This document shows positions 35,378 to 44,402 of a stretch of 64,000 nucleotides of DNA, piece by piece (the stretch's first letter is position 1; each line of letters starts with the position of its first letter). Source of the DNA: JAHFDS01 sp964593795 (lineage in GTDB: Bacteria; Myxococcota_A; Polyangia; JAHFDS01); NCBI GenBank assembly GCA_964593795.1, contig CAZQJC010000200.1, forward strand, positions 13,597 to 77,596, given 5' to 3'. A program made the translations under genes and the position numbers. Below the pieces are notes generated by a model. The model saw only the letters and a list, made by a program, of their open reading frames with translations, did not search any database and was not told the origin of the DNA.

Positions 35378-36604
35378 TCAGAGCGAGAAGAGCAGGCGAT
35401 CGGGTGACTCGAGGCGCTCCTTGATCGAGACCAGGAACTGCACCGCCTCGCGCCCGTCCACCACCCGGTGGTCGTAGGACACCGCGAGGTACATCATCGG
35501 CCGCACCACCACCGCGTCGCCGACCACGACCGCGCGCTTGACGATGTTGTGCATGCCGAGGATGCCCGTCTGCGGCATGTTCAGGAGCGGCGTCGACATC
35601 ATCGAGCCGTAGATCCCGCCGTTCGTGATCGAGAACGTGCCGCCCGAGAGCTCCTCGAGCGTGAGCTTCGAGTCGGACGCCTTCTGCGCGAGCTCCGTGA
35701 TCCCACGCTCGATCTCCGCGAAGCCGAGGCGGTCCGCGCCCCGCAGCACGGGCACGACGAGGCCCTTGCCGCCGCCGACCGCGATGCCGATGTCGTAGTG
35801 CTTCTTGTAGACGATGGCGTCGCCGCGGACCTCGGCGTTCAGGCCCGGGAACCTCTGCAAGGCCGCCACGGCCGCCTTGACGAAGAACGACATGAACCCG
35901 AGCTTGCATCCATGCGTCTTGGCGAATTCGTCGCCGAACTGCTTGCGCAGCGCCATCACCGCCGTCATGTCGACCTCGTTGAAGGTCGTCAAGATCGCCG
36001 CCGTGTGCTGCGCTTGCACGAGCCGCTCCGCGATGCGCTTCCGCAGCGGCGACATCGGCACGACCTCCTCGTGCGCGCCGCGCGCGCCGGGGGCGGGAAT
36101 CGGGGCCGGCGTCGCAGGCGTCGACGGGGCGGTGGCGGCCAGCTCGGGGTGCTCGCGGAGGCTCTTGCGCTGGGCCGGCGACAGCCGTGCGTCCATGGAC
36201 GCGACCGGGGGCGGTGCGGGCGGCGAGATCGTCACCGCTGCGCTCGCCGCGGGCGGCACGGAGGGCTTGGCTTCCGCCGCCGCCGGCGCGGGCGGTGGCG
36301 TCGTGGGCGGACGGCTCGCGGGGACCGCCGGCTTCGCGGCCCCGGCCGGGGCCACCCTGGTGGCGGCACCGTTCTGCGCGACTTGACCGATCACCTGCCC
36401 CACCCGCACCGTCGCGCCGACCTTGAAGCGCTGCTCGCCGAGCACGCCTCCCGCCGGAGCGCGCAGCTCCACGGTGATCTTGTCGGTCTCGAGATCCACG
36501 AGCGGCTCGTCCGCGGCGACCGTGTCACCGACGTTCTTGAGCCAGCGCGCGATCACCGCCTCGGTGATCGACTCTCCGAGCGTGGGCACCACGAGATCCG
36601 CCAT
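35378..36604 (-). CDS. sucB: Dihydrolipoamide acyltransferase (2-oxoglutarate dehydrogenase E2)
   Basis: The 408-residue protein has an N-terminal lipoyl domain with the lipoylated Lys in DLETDKITVEL (~residue 42), an Ala/Pro linker, a short remnant of the E3-binding domain (LSPAQRKSLREHPE) and a catalytic acyltransferase domain. The last has RKRIAERLVQAQHTAAILTTFNEVD and the active-site SYDHRVVDGREAV (His and Asp of HxxxDG). ILTTFNEVDM is typical of succinyl rather than acetyl transferases. It moves succinyl groups to CoA in the TCA cycle. The E1 (sucA) and E3 (lpd) genes are not adjacent. The E3-binding domain is much shorter than usual. Confidence 0.9.
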   Translation of the reverse strand: MADLVVPTLGESITEAVIARWLKNVGDTVAADEPLVDLETDKITVELRAPAGGVLGEQRFKVGATVRVGQVIGQVAQNGAATRVAPAGAAKPAVPASRPPTTPPPAPAAAEAKPSVPPAASAAVTISPPAPPPVASMDARLSPAQRKSLREHPELAATAPSTPATPAPIPAPGARGAHEEVVPMSPLRKRIAERLVQAQHTAAILTTFNEVDMTAVMALRKQFGDEFAKTHGCKLGFMSFFVKAAVAALQRFPGLNAEVRGDAIVYKKHYDIGIAVGGGKGLVVPVLRGADRLGFAEIERGITELAQKASDSKLTLEELSGGTFSITNGGIYGSMMSTPLLNMPQTGILGMHNIVKRAVVVGDAVVVRPMMYLAVSYDHRVVDGREAVQFLVSIKERLESPDRLLFSL

Positions 36605-36685
36605 CTTCCGCTTGCTCCTTCGACCCGTCTGGGCCAGAAAGCCTACCCCAGCGCCTCGGCCGGGGGATCCGATTGTTGCCGTGCG

Positions 36686-37852
36686 TTACCGCGAGCTCCC
36701 GGCGACCTTGCTCATGCGCCTGACCGCCTCGGCGAGGCGATCGGACGGCGCGCACAGCGTCAGCCGCACGAAGCCCTCGCCGGCCGCGCCGAAGCCGGTG
36801 GCCGGCGTCGCCACCACGTGCGCCTCGGCGAGCAGGCGCGCCGTGAAGTCCAGGCTCGACACGCCCGGCGGGCACGCCACGAGCGTGTAGAACGCCGCCT
36901 CCGGCACGACCACGTCGAACCCGGCGGCCACGAGGCCCCCGCAGAGCACGTCCCTGCGCGCGCGGTACGTCGCGCGCAGCTCGGCGACGACGTCCTGCGG
37001 TCCCTCGAGCGCCGCCACGCCCGCGAGCTGGATGGCCTCGAAGCACCCCGAGTCCGTGTGCGTCTTGACCTTGCCGAGCGCCCCGACGAGCGTCGCATTG
37101 CCGGCCGCCCAGCCGACGCGCCAGCCCGTCATGTTGTACGTCTTCGACAGCGAGTGGAACTCGATGCCGACGTCCATCGCCCCTGGCGTCTCGAGGAACG
37201 ACCGCGGCGGCGCGCCGAAGTAGATCTCCGAGTACGCGAGATCGGAGGCGACGATGATGTCGTGCGACCGCGCGAAGGCCACGACGTCGGCGTAGAACGC
37301 GTCCGTGGCGAGGGCCGCCGTCGGGTTGTTCGGGTAGTTGATCCACATGACCTTGGCGCGCTTCGCCACGTCGGTGGGGATCGCCGCGAGGTCCGGCAGG
37401 AACCCGCGCTCGCGGCGCAGCGGCATCTTGTGCACCTCGCCGCCCACGAAGCGGGTCCAGGTCTCGTAGACGGGATAGCCGGGGTCGGGCACGAGCACGA
37501 CGTCGCCGGGGTCCACCACGGCCATCGGGAAGTGCGCGATGCCCTCCTTCGAGCCGATGAGCGCGACGACCTCGCGGCCCGCGTCGAGCGTGACGCCGAA
37601 GCGCTTGCCGTAGAACGCGGCGGCCGCCCGGCGGAACGCCTCCATCCCCACGTACGAGGGGTACTGGTGGTGCTTCGGGTCCCGCGCGGCGCGCTCGAGG
37701 GCGGCGATCACGTGCGGTGGGGTCGGCAGGTCGGGATCGCCGATGCCGAGCTCGATCAGGTCGGCGCCCTTCTTTCGGGCCTCGGCCTTGAGCTCGTCGA
37801 TGCGGGCGAACAGGTAAGGGGGCAGCTCGGCGATACGTGCGGCAACTCGCAT
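36686..37852 (-). CDS. dapL: LL-diaminopimelate aminotransferase
   Basis: The 388-residue class I/II PLP aminotransferase has strong DapL hallmarks: LPPYLFARIDELK, LIELGIGDPDLPTPPHV, IGSKEGIAHFPMAVVDPGDVVLVPDPGYPVYE, INYPNNPTAA and the PLP Lys in HSLSKTYNMTGWRVGWAAGN. DapL converts tetrahydrodipicolinate straight to LL-diaminopimelate for lysine and peptidoglycan synthesis. The ATG at 37852 is used. The open frame continues far upstream only as antisense shadow of the FHA gene. It lies 81 bases upstream of sucB on the same strand and diverges from the FHA-TPR gene. Confidence 0.87.
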   Translation of the reverse strand: MRVAARIAELPPYLFARIDELKAEARKKGADLIELGIGDPDLPTPPHVIAALERAARDPKHHQYPSYVGMEAFRRAAAAFYGKRFGVTLDAGREVVALIGSKEGIAHFPMAVVDPGDVVLVPDPGYPVYETWTRFVGGEVHKMPLRRERGFLPDLAAIPTDVAKRAKVMWINYPNNPTAALATDAFYADVVAFARSHDIIVASDLAYSEIYFGAPPRSFLETPGAMDVGIEFHSLSKTYNMTGWRVGWAAGNATLVGALGKVKTHTDSGCFEAIQLAGVAALEGPQDVVAELRATYRARRDVLCGGLVAAGFDVVVPEAAFYTLVACPPGVSSLDFTARLLAEAHVVATPATGFGAAGEGFVRLTLCAPSDRLAEAVRRMSKVAGSSR

Positions 37853-37913
37853 GGATGACCTCCGGAGGGCGCAGCATAGCGGACGTTCGGCCCCGGGCAC
37901 GCTCCGCAGTAAG

Positions 37914-40415
37914 ATGTCGGTGATGCGCGAGTCCAAGCTCGGAGGCGGCGGCCGTCCGCCGCTCGACCCGGAGCCCGCCGACTCGACCGTCGTCGACCCG
38001 CGCCAGCTCGATTCGAGCGCGCGCCCGCACGACGACTTCGCCGAGGCGACGCCGACGCCGGTCGACGCCCGCGGCTTCCCGGCCTCGCCGCTCGGCGCGC
38101 CGCCGCCGGACGCCCCACCACGGCGGTCGCGACCACCGGCGCAGCACGAGACGTTCACGGGGCCGCCGACCGATCCCTCGATGGCGCCGCCGGACTCGCT
38201 GCGCACGCTGCCGGTCGAGGACCACCTGCGGCCGCAGCCGGAGACGCTGCCACCGGGCCTCGATCCGACGGGACCGCGCACGCTGCCGCCGACCGATCCC
38301 TCGCTCCTGACGCTGCCCGCGGCCTCGCCCGTGCACGCGCCCACGCCGCCGCCACCGCGGGCCACCGCGATTCCGCCGCCGCCACCCGGCGCGACCACCG
38401 ACGTCGTCCCCGGGGCCGGCCGCCCGGCCCGCACGACGGCCGAGCTGCCCATCACGGATCCGACGCTCGAGCCCCTCGAACCGACCCCAGCGCCGGCACC
38501 CGCACCGCGGCCGCAGCCGGGACGGGCCAACGTGCCCACCGTCGAGCTCGCGCTCGATCGGGATCGCCAGCCGCGGGCCCCGAAGCCCCCTCCGCCGCCT
38601 GGGCGCACGTCGCAGCCACCGCCGCCCCCTTCGCCGCGGACCTCCGGCGCCTTCGCCGCGCAGCCGGTGCGCACGGCGGTGCCCCCGCCGGCGCCCACGG
38701 GATCCCGCACCTCCGACGCCTTCCCCGCGCAGCCACGGACCTCCGGCGCCTTTCCCGCGCAGCCCGCGCGGACCTCGAGCGGCGCCCAGTCACCCGCGGC
38801 ACGGCCGAGCGCGCCGCCGGGCCCGCGGACCTCCGGCGCCTTTCCCGCGCAACCCGTCCGGGCGCCTTCGGGGGAGCCGATCTCGCGGCCATCCGCACGC
38901 CCGAGCGCGCCGCCCCGACCGAGCCGCACGCCGTCTCCGCGCATGTCAGGCAAGCTCGTGGTGGTCCAGGGCAACGACCGCGGCGAGGAGATCGAGCTCT
39001 CCGATTCGCTGTCGATCGGCCGCGCCCTCGGAAATGACCTCGTGCTCGCCGACGTCGCGGTCTCGCGCAAGCACGTACAGCTCCGCTGGACTGGCCTCGA
39101 GTACGTGATCGAGGACCGCTCGAGCGGCAACGGCACGCTCGTCAATGGCAAGGAGGTCGGCCAGGCGGGCCTGCGCCACGGCGACCTGCTGGCCCTCGGG
39201 CAGACGGTGCTCCGCTTCCAGCTCGCCGACGGACCGCCGCTACCGCCCATCGGCGACGACGGCGAGGTCCAGGGGCGGGCGCCTAGGCGTGCGTCCGTCG
39301 CCCCTTCCGCCGGGGACACCCCCGGCTCGGGCGCTCGCGCACCCGCCCACGATCCCCGGCCGCCCGAGCGTGGCAAGACGATCCCGCCACCGCGGGCCAC
39401 CGTGGCCCCCTCCGCGCCCTCCGCGCCGAGCCCGCCGAAGAGCTTCTTCGAGCTGTCGTACCGCCGCGTGGGCGTCATCGCGGGCGCGACGCTCCTCGGC
39501 GCGATGGCGACGAGCTGGCTCGCCACCCGCAGCAGCGACGGCGAGCGCGGCGGAGCGCTCGCGCGGGCCGAGGTCTCGCTCGGCGTCGCCCTCGCGTTCG
39601 TGCGGACGGAGCGGTGGGAGGACGCGCGGGCCGAGCTCCTCAAGACGAGCGCGCTCGCGCCGGGATCGCCGGGGGTCCGTCACTGGCTCGCCCGCGCGGA
39701 GACCGAGCTCGCCGGCCGCGCGAGCCTCGAGCAGGCGCGCCGGGCGCGGGATCGCCACGCCTGGCCTGAGGCCCGCCGAGCCCTGGCCGCGATCCCGCCG
39801 ATCGCGAGCACGCACGAACAGGTCAGCCCGATGCTGGCGGAGATCAAGCGCGAGCAGGCGCGCAACGAGGCCGAGGGGACGGCCCCGCCGGGTGAGGTCG
39901 TCCGGGGCGACGCCGTCGAGGCCTACCGCAAGAAGGACTTCGCCGCCGCCGCCGCCGCGAGCCCACCCACGCTCGCCGATCAGATCCGCCGGATCGCCGC
40001 GGGCCTTGCGCGCGCGGACAGCGCGCAGCACCGGGGCGACCTCGGCGAGGCCGTCCGCGCGATCGAGGACGTCCTCGCCCGCGACCGCGCGCTCTCGATC
40101 TCCCAGGGCGCGCTCTCCGGCGAGCTCCGGCCGCGCCTGCAGCGAATCGCCGATCAGGACGCCAAGGCGAGCCTCGAGGCGGGCAAGCTCGAGCAGGCGT
40201 TCTCGTCGGCGAACGCGGCGATCCGCGTGGGCGGGCGCGGCGATCTCGTAGCCCGCCGCGTCCTCGCCGCCCTCGAGGACGCCGCTGCGGAGCTCTGCCG
40301 CGACGCCCGGCGCCAGCGGGGCGAGGAGCAGAAAAGGACCTACCGGCGCGTCCTCAAGATCGTCCCCCGCACGAGCCCGTGGTACGAGCAGGCCGAAAAG
40401 GCCCTCGGCGAATGA
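37914..40415 (+). CDS. FHA domain protein with Pro-rich repeats, membrane helix and TPR-like tail
   Basis: The 833-residue protein starts with ~340 residues of Pro/Ala/Arg-rich disordered sequence, including four copies of a TSGAFPAQP-type unit. A FHA domain follows (~345-440: SLSIGRALGNDLVL, VSRKHVQLRW, DRSSGNGTLVNG), then a second disordered linker, one membrane helix (VGVIAGATLLGAMATSWLA, ~515) and an outer helical TPR-like part (~540-830). The FHA domain reads phosphothreonine on the cytoplasmic side. ATG at 37914 is chosen; ATG at 37923 is also possible. It starts a run of co-directional genes, and the next gene's ATG overlaps its stop. Confidence 0.8.
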   Translation: MSVMRESKLGGGGRPPLDPEPADSTVVDPRQLDSSARPHDDFAEATPTPVDARGFPASPLGAPPPDAPPRRSRPPAQHETFTGPPTDPSMAPPDSLRTLPVEDHLRPQPETLPPGLDPTGPRTLPPTDPSLLTLPAASPVHAPTPPPPRATAIPPPPPGATTDVVPGAGRPARTTAELPITDPTLEPLEPTPAPAPAPRPQPGRANVPTVELALDRDRQPRAPKPPPPPGRTSQPPPPPSPRTSGAFAAQPVRTAVPPPAPTGSRTSDAFPAQPRTSGAFPAQPARTSSGAQSPAARPSAPPGPRTSGAFPAQPVRAPSGEPISRPSARPSAPPRPSRTPSPRMSGKLVVVQGNDRGEEIELSDSLSIGRALGNDLVLADVAVSRKHVQLRWTGLEYVIEDRSSGNGTLVNGKEVGQAGLRHGDLLALGQTVLRFQLADGPPLPPIGDDGEVQGRAPRRASVAPSAGDTPGSGARAPAHDPRPPERGKTIPPPRATVAPSAPSAPSPPKSFFELSYRRVGVIAGATLLGAMATSWLATRSSDGERGGALARAEVSLGVALAFVRTERWEDARAELLKTSALAPGSPGVRHWLARAETELAGRASLEQARRARDRHAWPEARRALAAIPPIASTHEQVSPMLAEIKREQARNEAEGTAPPGEVVRGDAVEAYRKKDFAAAAAASPPTLADQIRRIAAGLARADSAQHRGDLGEAVRAIEDVLARDRALSISQGALSGELRPRLQRIADQDAKASLEAGKLEQAFSSANAAIRVGGRGDLVARRVLAALEDAAAELCRDARRQRGEEQKRTYRRVLKIVPRTSPWYEQAEKALGE
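38636..38866 (+). repeat. In-gene repeats coding for TS(G/D)AF(P/A)AQP
   Basis: Four imperfect copies of a ~27-base unit (within 38639-38668, 38702-38734, 38738-38770 and 38825-38857) encode RTSGAFAAQP, RTSDAFPAQP, RTSGAFPAQP and RTSGAFPAQP in the disordered region of the FHA protein. Unequal spacing and in-frame coding show protein-level expansion. Confidence 0.7.
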
Positions 40416-41371
40416 TCCCTCAGCCTCCCGCTGCAGCACCCGCCACGCGCTCGTGGCGCGGCAAGATCATGCTGGGCATCGCGCTCGGCGCCGCCGTCTA
40501 CGTCGGCTTCGTGGCCTATGCCGACTGGGGCCGCGTCCAGGGTGCGCTCGCGTCCTTCGAGTGGCGCTGGCTCGCCGTGGCCCTGGCGCTGGCCCTCCTC
40601 AACTACACGCTGCGCTTCTTCAAGTGGCAGCTCTACCTGTCCGTGCTCGACCTGTCCGTCCCCCCGTTGGAGAGCGCGCTCGTGTTCGTGTCGGGGTTCT
40701 CGCTGACGGTCACGCCCGGAAAGCTCGGCGAGGTGCTCAAGAGCTTCCTGCTGCGGGACCGCCAGGGCATCCCCGTGGCGCGGACCGCGCCGATCGTGGT
40801 CGCGGAGCGCCTGACGGACCTGCTCGCGCTCGCGCTCCTCGCCGTCTCCGGCGTCGCCACGCATCGCACGGGCGCGGTCGGCGTCATCGCCGGCGCGGGG
40901 CTCGTGGTGCTCGCGCTCGTCCTCGTGTCCTCGCGCCGCGCGGCCCACGCCCTCTTCCGCCTCGCGCCCGAGCGCTTCCGCGCGCGCCTCGACGAGATGT
41001 ACGACAGCGCGTGGAGGCTCCTCCGCCCGGTGCCGCTCGCCCTCGCCACCGTCCTGTCCGTCGCGGCCTGGTTCTGCGAGTGCGTGTCGCTCTGGCTCCT
41101 CGTGCGCGGCTTCCCCGGTGCGAGCGCCTCCTTGTCCCTGGCGACGTTCGTCTACGCCGTCACCACGATCGCGGGCGCGCTCTCGTTCCTGCCGGGTGGC
41201 CTCGGCGTCACCGAGGCCGGGATGACGGGTCTGCTCGTGCGGCTCGGCACCGGCATCACCACGCCCGTCGCGGTGGCGGCCACGTTCCTCGTCCGCCTCG
41301 CGACGCTGTGGTTCGCGGTGCTGCTCGGCGCCGGCGCGCTCGTCCTGCACGGCCGCCGCGCCGCGTCCTGA
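40412..41371 (+). CDS. YbhN/AglD-like integral membrane protein (LPG synthase TM family)
   Basis: The 319-residue protein has about eight hydrophobic helices and the hallmarks of the flippase-like UPF0104 family: LLNYTLRFFKWQLYL, LTVTPGKLGEVLKSFLL, VVAERLTDLLALALL, and FLPGGLGVTEAGMTGLL near the C-terminus. Relatives move or modify membrane lipids (lysyl-PG flipping, archaeal lipid-linked sugars). The exact substrate cannot be read. The start ATG overlaps the FHA gene stop (ATGA). It opens the membrane-related part of the operon that includes two dynamin-like GTPases. Confidence 0.85.
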   Translation: MIPQPPAAAPATRSWRGKIMLGIALGAAVYVGFVAYADWGRVQGALASFEWRWLAVALALALLNYTLRFFKWQLYLSVLDLSVPPLESALVFVSGFSLTVTPGKLGEVLKSFLLRDRQGIPVARTAPIVVAERLTDLLALALLAVSGVATHRTGAVGVIAGAGLVVLALVLVSSRRAAHALFRLAPERFRARLDEMYDSAWRLLRPVPLALATVLSVAAWFCECVSLWLLVRGFPGASASLSLATFVYAVTTIAGALSFLPGGLGVTEAGMTGLLVRLGTGITTPVAVAATFLVRLATLWFAVLLGAGALVLHGRRAAS

Positions 41372-41421
41372 GCCGCTCCCCGGCACCTGGAGCGCCTCGC
41401 GCCTCGCGCTATACTCTCCAC

Positions 41422-41796
41422 ATGCGTCCGCTCGTCCTTGTCGCGCTGCTCTGGGGATGCGCCAGCGGCCAGCCGCAGATGGCCGTCGGCTCCGAGTTCG
41501 GCCAGAGCGAGAGCCTGCGCCCGGATCGAACCGCCGACGTGAACAACCGCATCGCCGAGGGCGAGGAGGAGGATCCGCTGCTCGCGGAGCTGCTCGACGA
41601 GGAGGACACCGACGCCGAGGACCCGGACAACGACGACCCCGGCGGGACGCCCCAGCGACAGCTCAGCCGCGCCGAGCAGCGGCAGGCCGATCGCCAGGCC
41701 GCCCTGGCCGAGCGGCGGCGGCGCCTCTCCGGCGCCAAGGCCGACCGAACCGAGGCCGCCGACGACGAAGAAGCCACAGAGGAGCGCGACGAATAG
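41422..41796 (+). CDS. Small acidic lipoprotein
   Basis: The 124-residue protein has a lipoprotein signal (MRPLVLVALLWGC, Cys 13 as lipid anchor). A very acidic segment follows (EGEEEDPLLAELLDEEDTDAEDPDNDD), then a basic helical tail (LSRAEQRQADRQAALAERRRRL). No family is recognised. It sits 50 bases after the YbhN-like gene and 3 bases before the M48-like gene, so it is probably co-transcribed with them. Confidence 0.7.
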   Translation: MRPLVLVALLWGCASGQPQMAVGSEFGQSESLRPDRTADVNNRIAEGEEEDPLLAELLDEEDTDAEDPDNDDPGGTPQRQLSRAEQRQADRQAALAERRRRLSGAKADRTEAADDEEATEERDE

Positions 41797-41799
41797 CCG

Positions 41800-42690
41800 A
41801 TGAGCGACCCCGCGATCGACCTGTCGTTCCGCCGCTACGTCGCCCGCCGCCGCAGCCAGACCGAGGCGCGACGTCGCGAGGGCGAGGCCTACGCCTTCTC
41901 CGGCGACCTGCGGGTTCGCCGCACGCTCGGCCACCTGCGCCCGGTGACGATGGCCATCGAGGCCACCGTGCGCCTCTGGCGCGGCGTCTCGCGCGCCGAG
42001 CTCCTCGGGACCGCCGTCCGCGTCTCCGACCGGCAGTTCCCCCGTATCCACGCGGCCTGCGCGCGCGCCGCCGAGGCGCTGCGCGTGCCGCCGCCCTCGG
42101 TCTACGTGTCGCCCAAGCTGTCCGTGGCCGCGCAGACGCTCGGCACCCCCGACGACGCGATCGTCGTCCTGTCGACGGGCCTGGCCGAGGGGTTCTCCGA
42201 CGACGCGCTCGCCTTCGTGCTCGGCCGCGAGTGCGCCCACCTGCAGAACGACCACGTCCTCTACACGACCGCCCTCTACCACCTCTCCCACGCGGCGCAG
42301 TACTTCGTCCGCTGGGTGGTCAAGCCCGCGGTGATCGCGCTACGCGCCTGGGCGCGCAGGGCCGAGGTCACCTGTGACCGTGCGGGCCTGTGCGTGCTGC
42401 GCGACCTCGGCCTCGCCGAGCGCGCGATGGTCCGGCTCGCGGTCGGATCGAGCCAGCTCGCGGCCGCGCTCGACGTCGAGGAGTACCTGAAGCAGCTCGA
42501 CGAGCAGCGCGCCTCCGTCGGCCGCTGGACCGAGCTCCTGGCCGCCGAGCCGTACCTGCCCAAGCGCCTCGCCGCGCTCCGCACGTTCGCGGCCTCGTCC
42601 TACTACCGGAGCTTGCTCGGCGAGACGAGCGGCCTGTCGGCCGAGGAGTGCGACAAGCAGACCGCCGAGCTCCTCGGGGTGATCCGATGA
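41800..42690 (+). CDS. M48-like peptidase with altered zinc motif
   Basis: The 296-residue protein follows the M48 metallopeptidase pattern: VYVSPKLSVAAQTLGTPDDAIVVLSTGLAEGFSDDALAFVLG, then the zinc helix and EVTCDRAGLCVLRDLG, where M48 has its third ligand (ExxxDR). In place of HEXXH the helix reads R143-E-C-A-H147, so the first His ligand is Arg. Activity as a normal zinc protease is doubtful; it may be a binding protein or use another metal arrangement. No membrane helices are seen. Its stop overlaps the start of the first dynamin-like GTPase (ATGA). Confidence 0.75.
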   Translation: MSDPAIDLSFRRYVARRRSQTEARRREGEAYAFSGDLRVRRTLGHLRPVTMAIEATVRLWRGVSRAELLGTAVRVSDRQFPRIHAACARAAEALRVPPPSVYVSPKLSVAAQTLGTPDDAIVVLSTGLAEGFSDDALAFVLGRECAHLQNDHVLYTTALYHLSHAAQYFVRWVVKPAVIALRAWARRAEVTCDRAGLCVLRDLGLAERAMVRLAVGSSQLAAALDVEEYLKQLDEQRASVGRWTELLAAEPYLPKRLAALRTFAASSYYRSLLGETSGLSAEECDKQTAELLGVIR

Positions 42691-44402
42691 ACCCCGAAGC
42701 GCTCGCCAAGGCCCGCGCGAGCACGCTCTCCACCATCGAGCGCCTCGCCGCGCTGGCCGAGCGCGCCGGGGTCACGGGCCTGGCCAGCGAGCTCCGCGGC
42801 GCGACGTCCCGCAAGCTCGCCGAGGACGAGGTGCAGCTCGTCGTCGTGGGCGAGTTCAACCGTGGCAAGAGCACGGTCATCAATGCCCTCCTCGGCGCGC
42901 AGGTGCTCGAGACGGGCATCACGCCGACCACCGAGACGCTCCAGATCGTGCGCTTCGCCTCCGAGCCGAAAAAGACGCGCCGCGAGGACGGTACGCTCGA
43001 CGTCGGCTGGCCCGCGCCGATCCTCGAGGCGCGCACGATGCTGGTCGACACGCCCGGGGTCAACGACCTGTCCGAGCAGCGCGCGGAGATCACCTACGGC
43101 ATCCTGCCGCGCGCCGACGCCGTGCTCGTCGTGCTCGACGCGACGCAGGCGCTGACGGAGAGCGAGCGTCAGTTCCTCGCAGCGCGCGTCCTGCGGGGGA
43201 CACGCGAGCGGCTCCTCTTCGCCGTCAACAAGGCCGATCGCCTGGACGCGGCCGAGCTCGCCGAGGTGCTCACGTTCGTGCGGCGCCACCTCGAGTCGCT
43301 CGTCCCCGACCCGCTCCTCTTCCCCATCAGCGCGCGAAGGCGCCTCGAGGCCATCGGCAGCGGCCAGGCCCTGCGCGCGGCAGACTCGAGCGAGGACCCG
43401 GATGGCTTCATCGCCCTCGAGGCGCAGATCGGCCGCCTCCTGGCCGAGGACCGCCCGCGCCTCGTCGTCGACCACGCCATCTCGGGGGGCCTGCGCGCCG
43501 CAGCCTACCTGCGCGAGGCGCTCGGCATCCGCCGCGGAACCGCCGCGCTCGCGGTCGCCGACCTCGAGGCCAAGGTCGCGCGCCTGAACGAGGAGCTCGA
43601 GGTCACGGTCAAGCAGCTCCGCGGGTTCGAGCAGCGCATCCGGGACGAGTGCGGCGCCGCCAAGGCCCTCGTGCGCGGCGACCTCCACGAGTTCTCGACC
43701 GGATTCCAGCGCGTGCTCCCCATCGAGATCGACGGCGTGGACGCCGACGACGTCCAGCGCTACCTCGCGCCGTTCATCGAGGAGAAGCTGCGCGAGTGGG
43801 TCGAGGCGGAGGGCGATCGCCTGGCCAAGCGCCTCGAGGCGCTCGCCGAGGAGATCGTCGCCCTCGCCAACGACGAGGTCTCTCGCGCGCTCGGCGCGGT
43901 CGCCCGCGAGCTCGGCCCCGAGGTGGGCAAGGTCGACTTCCAGGTCGATTCGCTCAAGTACGACGCCTCCGTCTTCGCGCTCGGCGCGTTCGGCACGACG
44001 CTGCTGTTCTTCGCGCGCGGGCTCGCGGGCGGCCTGCTCGCGCTGGCGACGCCCATCGTCGCGGCCGTGCTGCGCGCGCGCCTCGGCAAGCAGATCAAGG
44101 ACCAGGCGAAGTCGCTCGGCCCCGAGGCCGTCGCCAAGGCCACGGACGCCATCGGCCCCAAGCTCGACGAGGCGATCGACGACTTCGCCGCGCGGCTCGG
44201 CGCGTTCATCATCGAGGCTGGCCTGCGCCTTCGCCGCGCCGTCACCGAGGTGCTCGAGCGCGCGCTCGCGGATCGACGCGCGGGGGCGCAGGACGAGGAG
44301 GGCGTCCGCGCCCAGGTCGACGCCGAGGTCGCCGAGGTCGCCGAGGTCGAGCGGGCGCTGCGCGAGCTGCGCGACGGGCTGTGGGCTTCCTCGACCGACT
44401 AG
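42687..44402 (+). CDS. Bacterial dynamin-like GTPase (1)
   Basis: The 571-residue protein has a dynamin-family GTPase domain: P-loop GEFNRGKSTVIN, switch I ITPTTETLQ, G3 DTPGVNDL, G4 NKAD. Long helical stalk segments follow (LEAKVARLNEELEVTVKQL), then a hydrophobic paddle-like stretch (FALGAFGTTLLFFARGLAGGLLALATPIVAAVL, ~430-465) and more helices. Dynamins oligomerise on membranes and remodel or fuse them. A second, TPR-fused dynamin-like gene overlaps its end by 22 bases. Paired dynamin genes often encode hetero-oligomers. The start ATG overlaps the M48-like stop. Confidence 0.88.
   Translation: MNPEALAKARASTLSTIERLAALAERAGVTGLASELRGATSRKLAEDEVQLVVVGEFNRGKSTVINALLGAQVLETGITPTTETLQIVRFASEPKKTRREDGTLDVGWPAPILEARTMLVDTPGVNDLSEQRAEITYGILPRADAVLVVLDATQALTESERQFLAARVLRGTRERLLFAVNKADRLDAAELAEVLTFVRRHLESLVPDPLLFPISARRRLEAIGSGQALRAADSSEDPDGFIALEAQIGRLLAEDRPRLVVDHAISGGLRAAAYLREALGIRRGTAALAVADLEAKVARLNEELEVTVKQLRGFEQRIRDECGAAKALVRGDLHEFSTGFQRVLPIEIDGVDADDVQRYLAPFIEEKLREWVEAEGDRLAKRLEALAEEIVALANDEVSRALGAVARELGPEVGKVDFQVDSLKYDASVFALGAFGTTLLFFARGLAGGLLALATPIVAAVLRARLGKQIKDQAKSLGPEAVAKATDAIGPKLDEAIDDFAARLGAFIIEAGLRLRRAVTEVLERALADRRAGAQDEEGVRAQVDAEVAEVAEVERALRELRDGLWASSTD

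Noticed and set aside
33162..35909. A 900-codon minus-strand open frame opposite the kinase/FlgO-like operon
   Set aside because: It mirrors conserved domains on the plus strand and shows no domain of its own; compositional shadow.
38636..38866. CRISPR-like repeat array in the FHA gene
   Set aside because: Repeats are short, imperfect, unevenly spaced and encode the same peptide in frame; no cas genes.
37853..39643. N-terminal extension of dapL through the FHA gene region
   Set aside because: DapL homology begins at the ATG at 37852; the upstream frame is Gly/Ser/Arg-rich antisense of the FHA protein.
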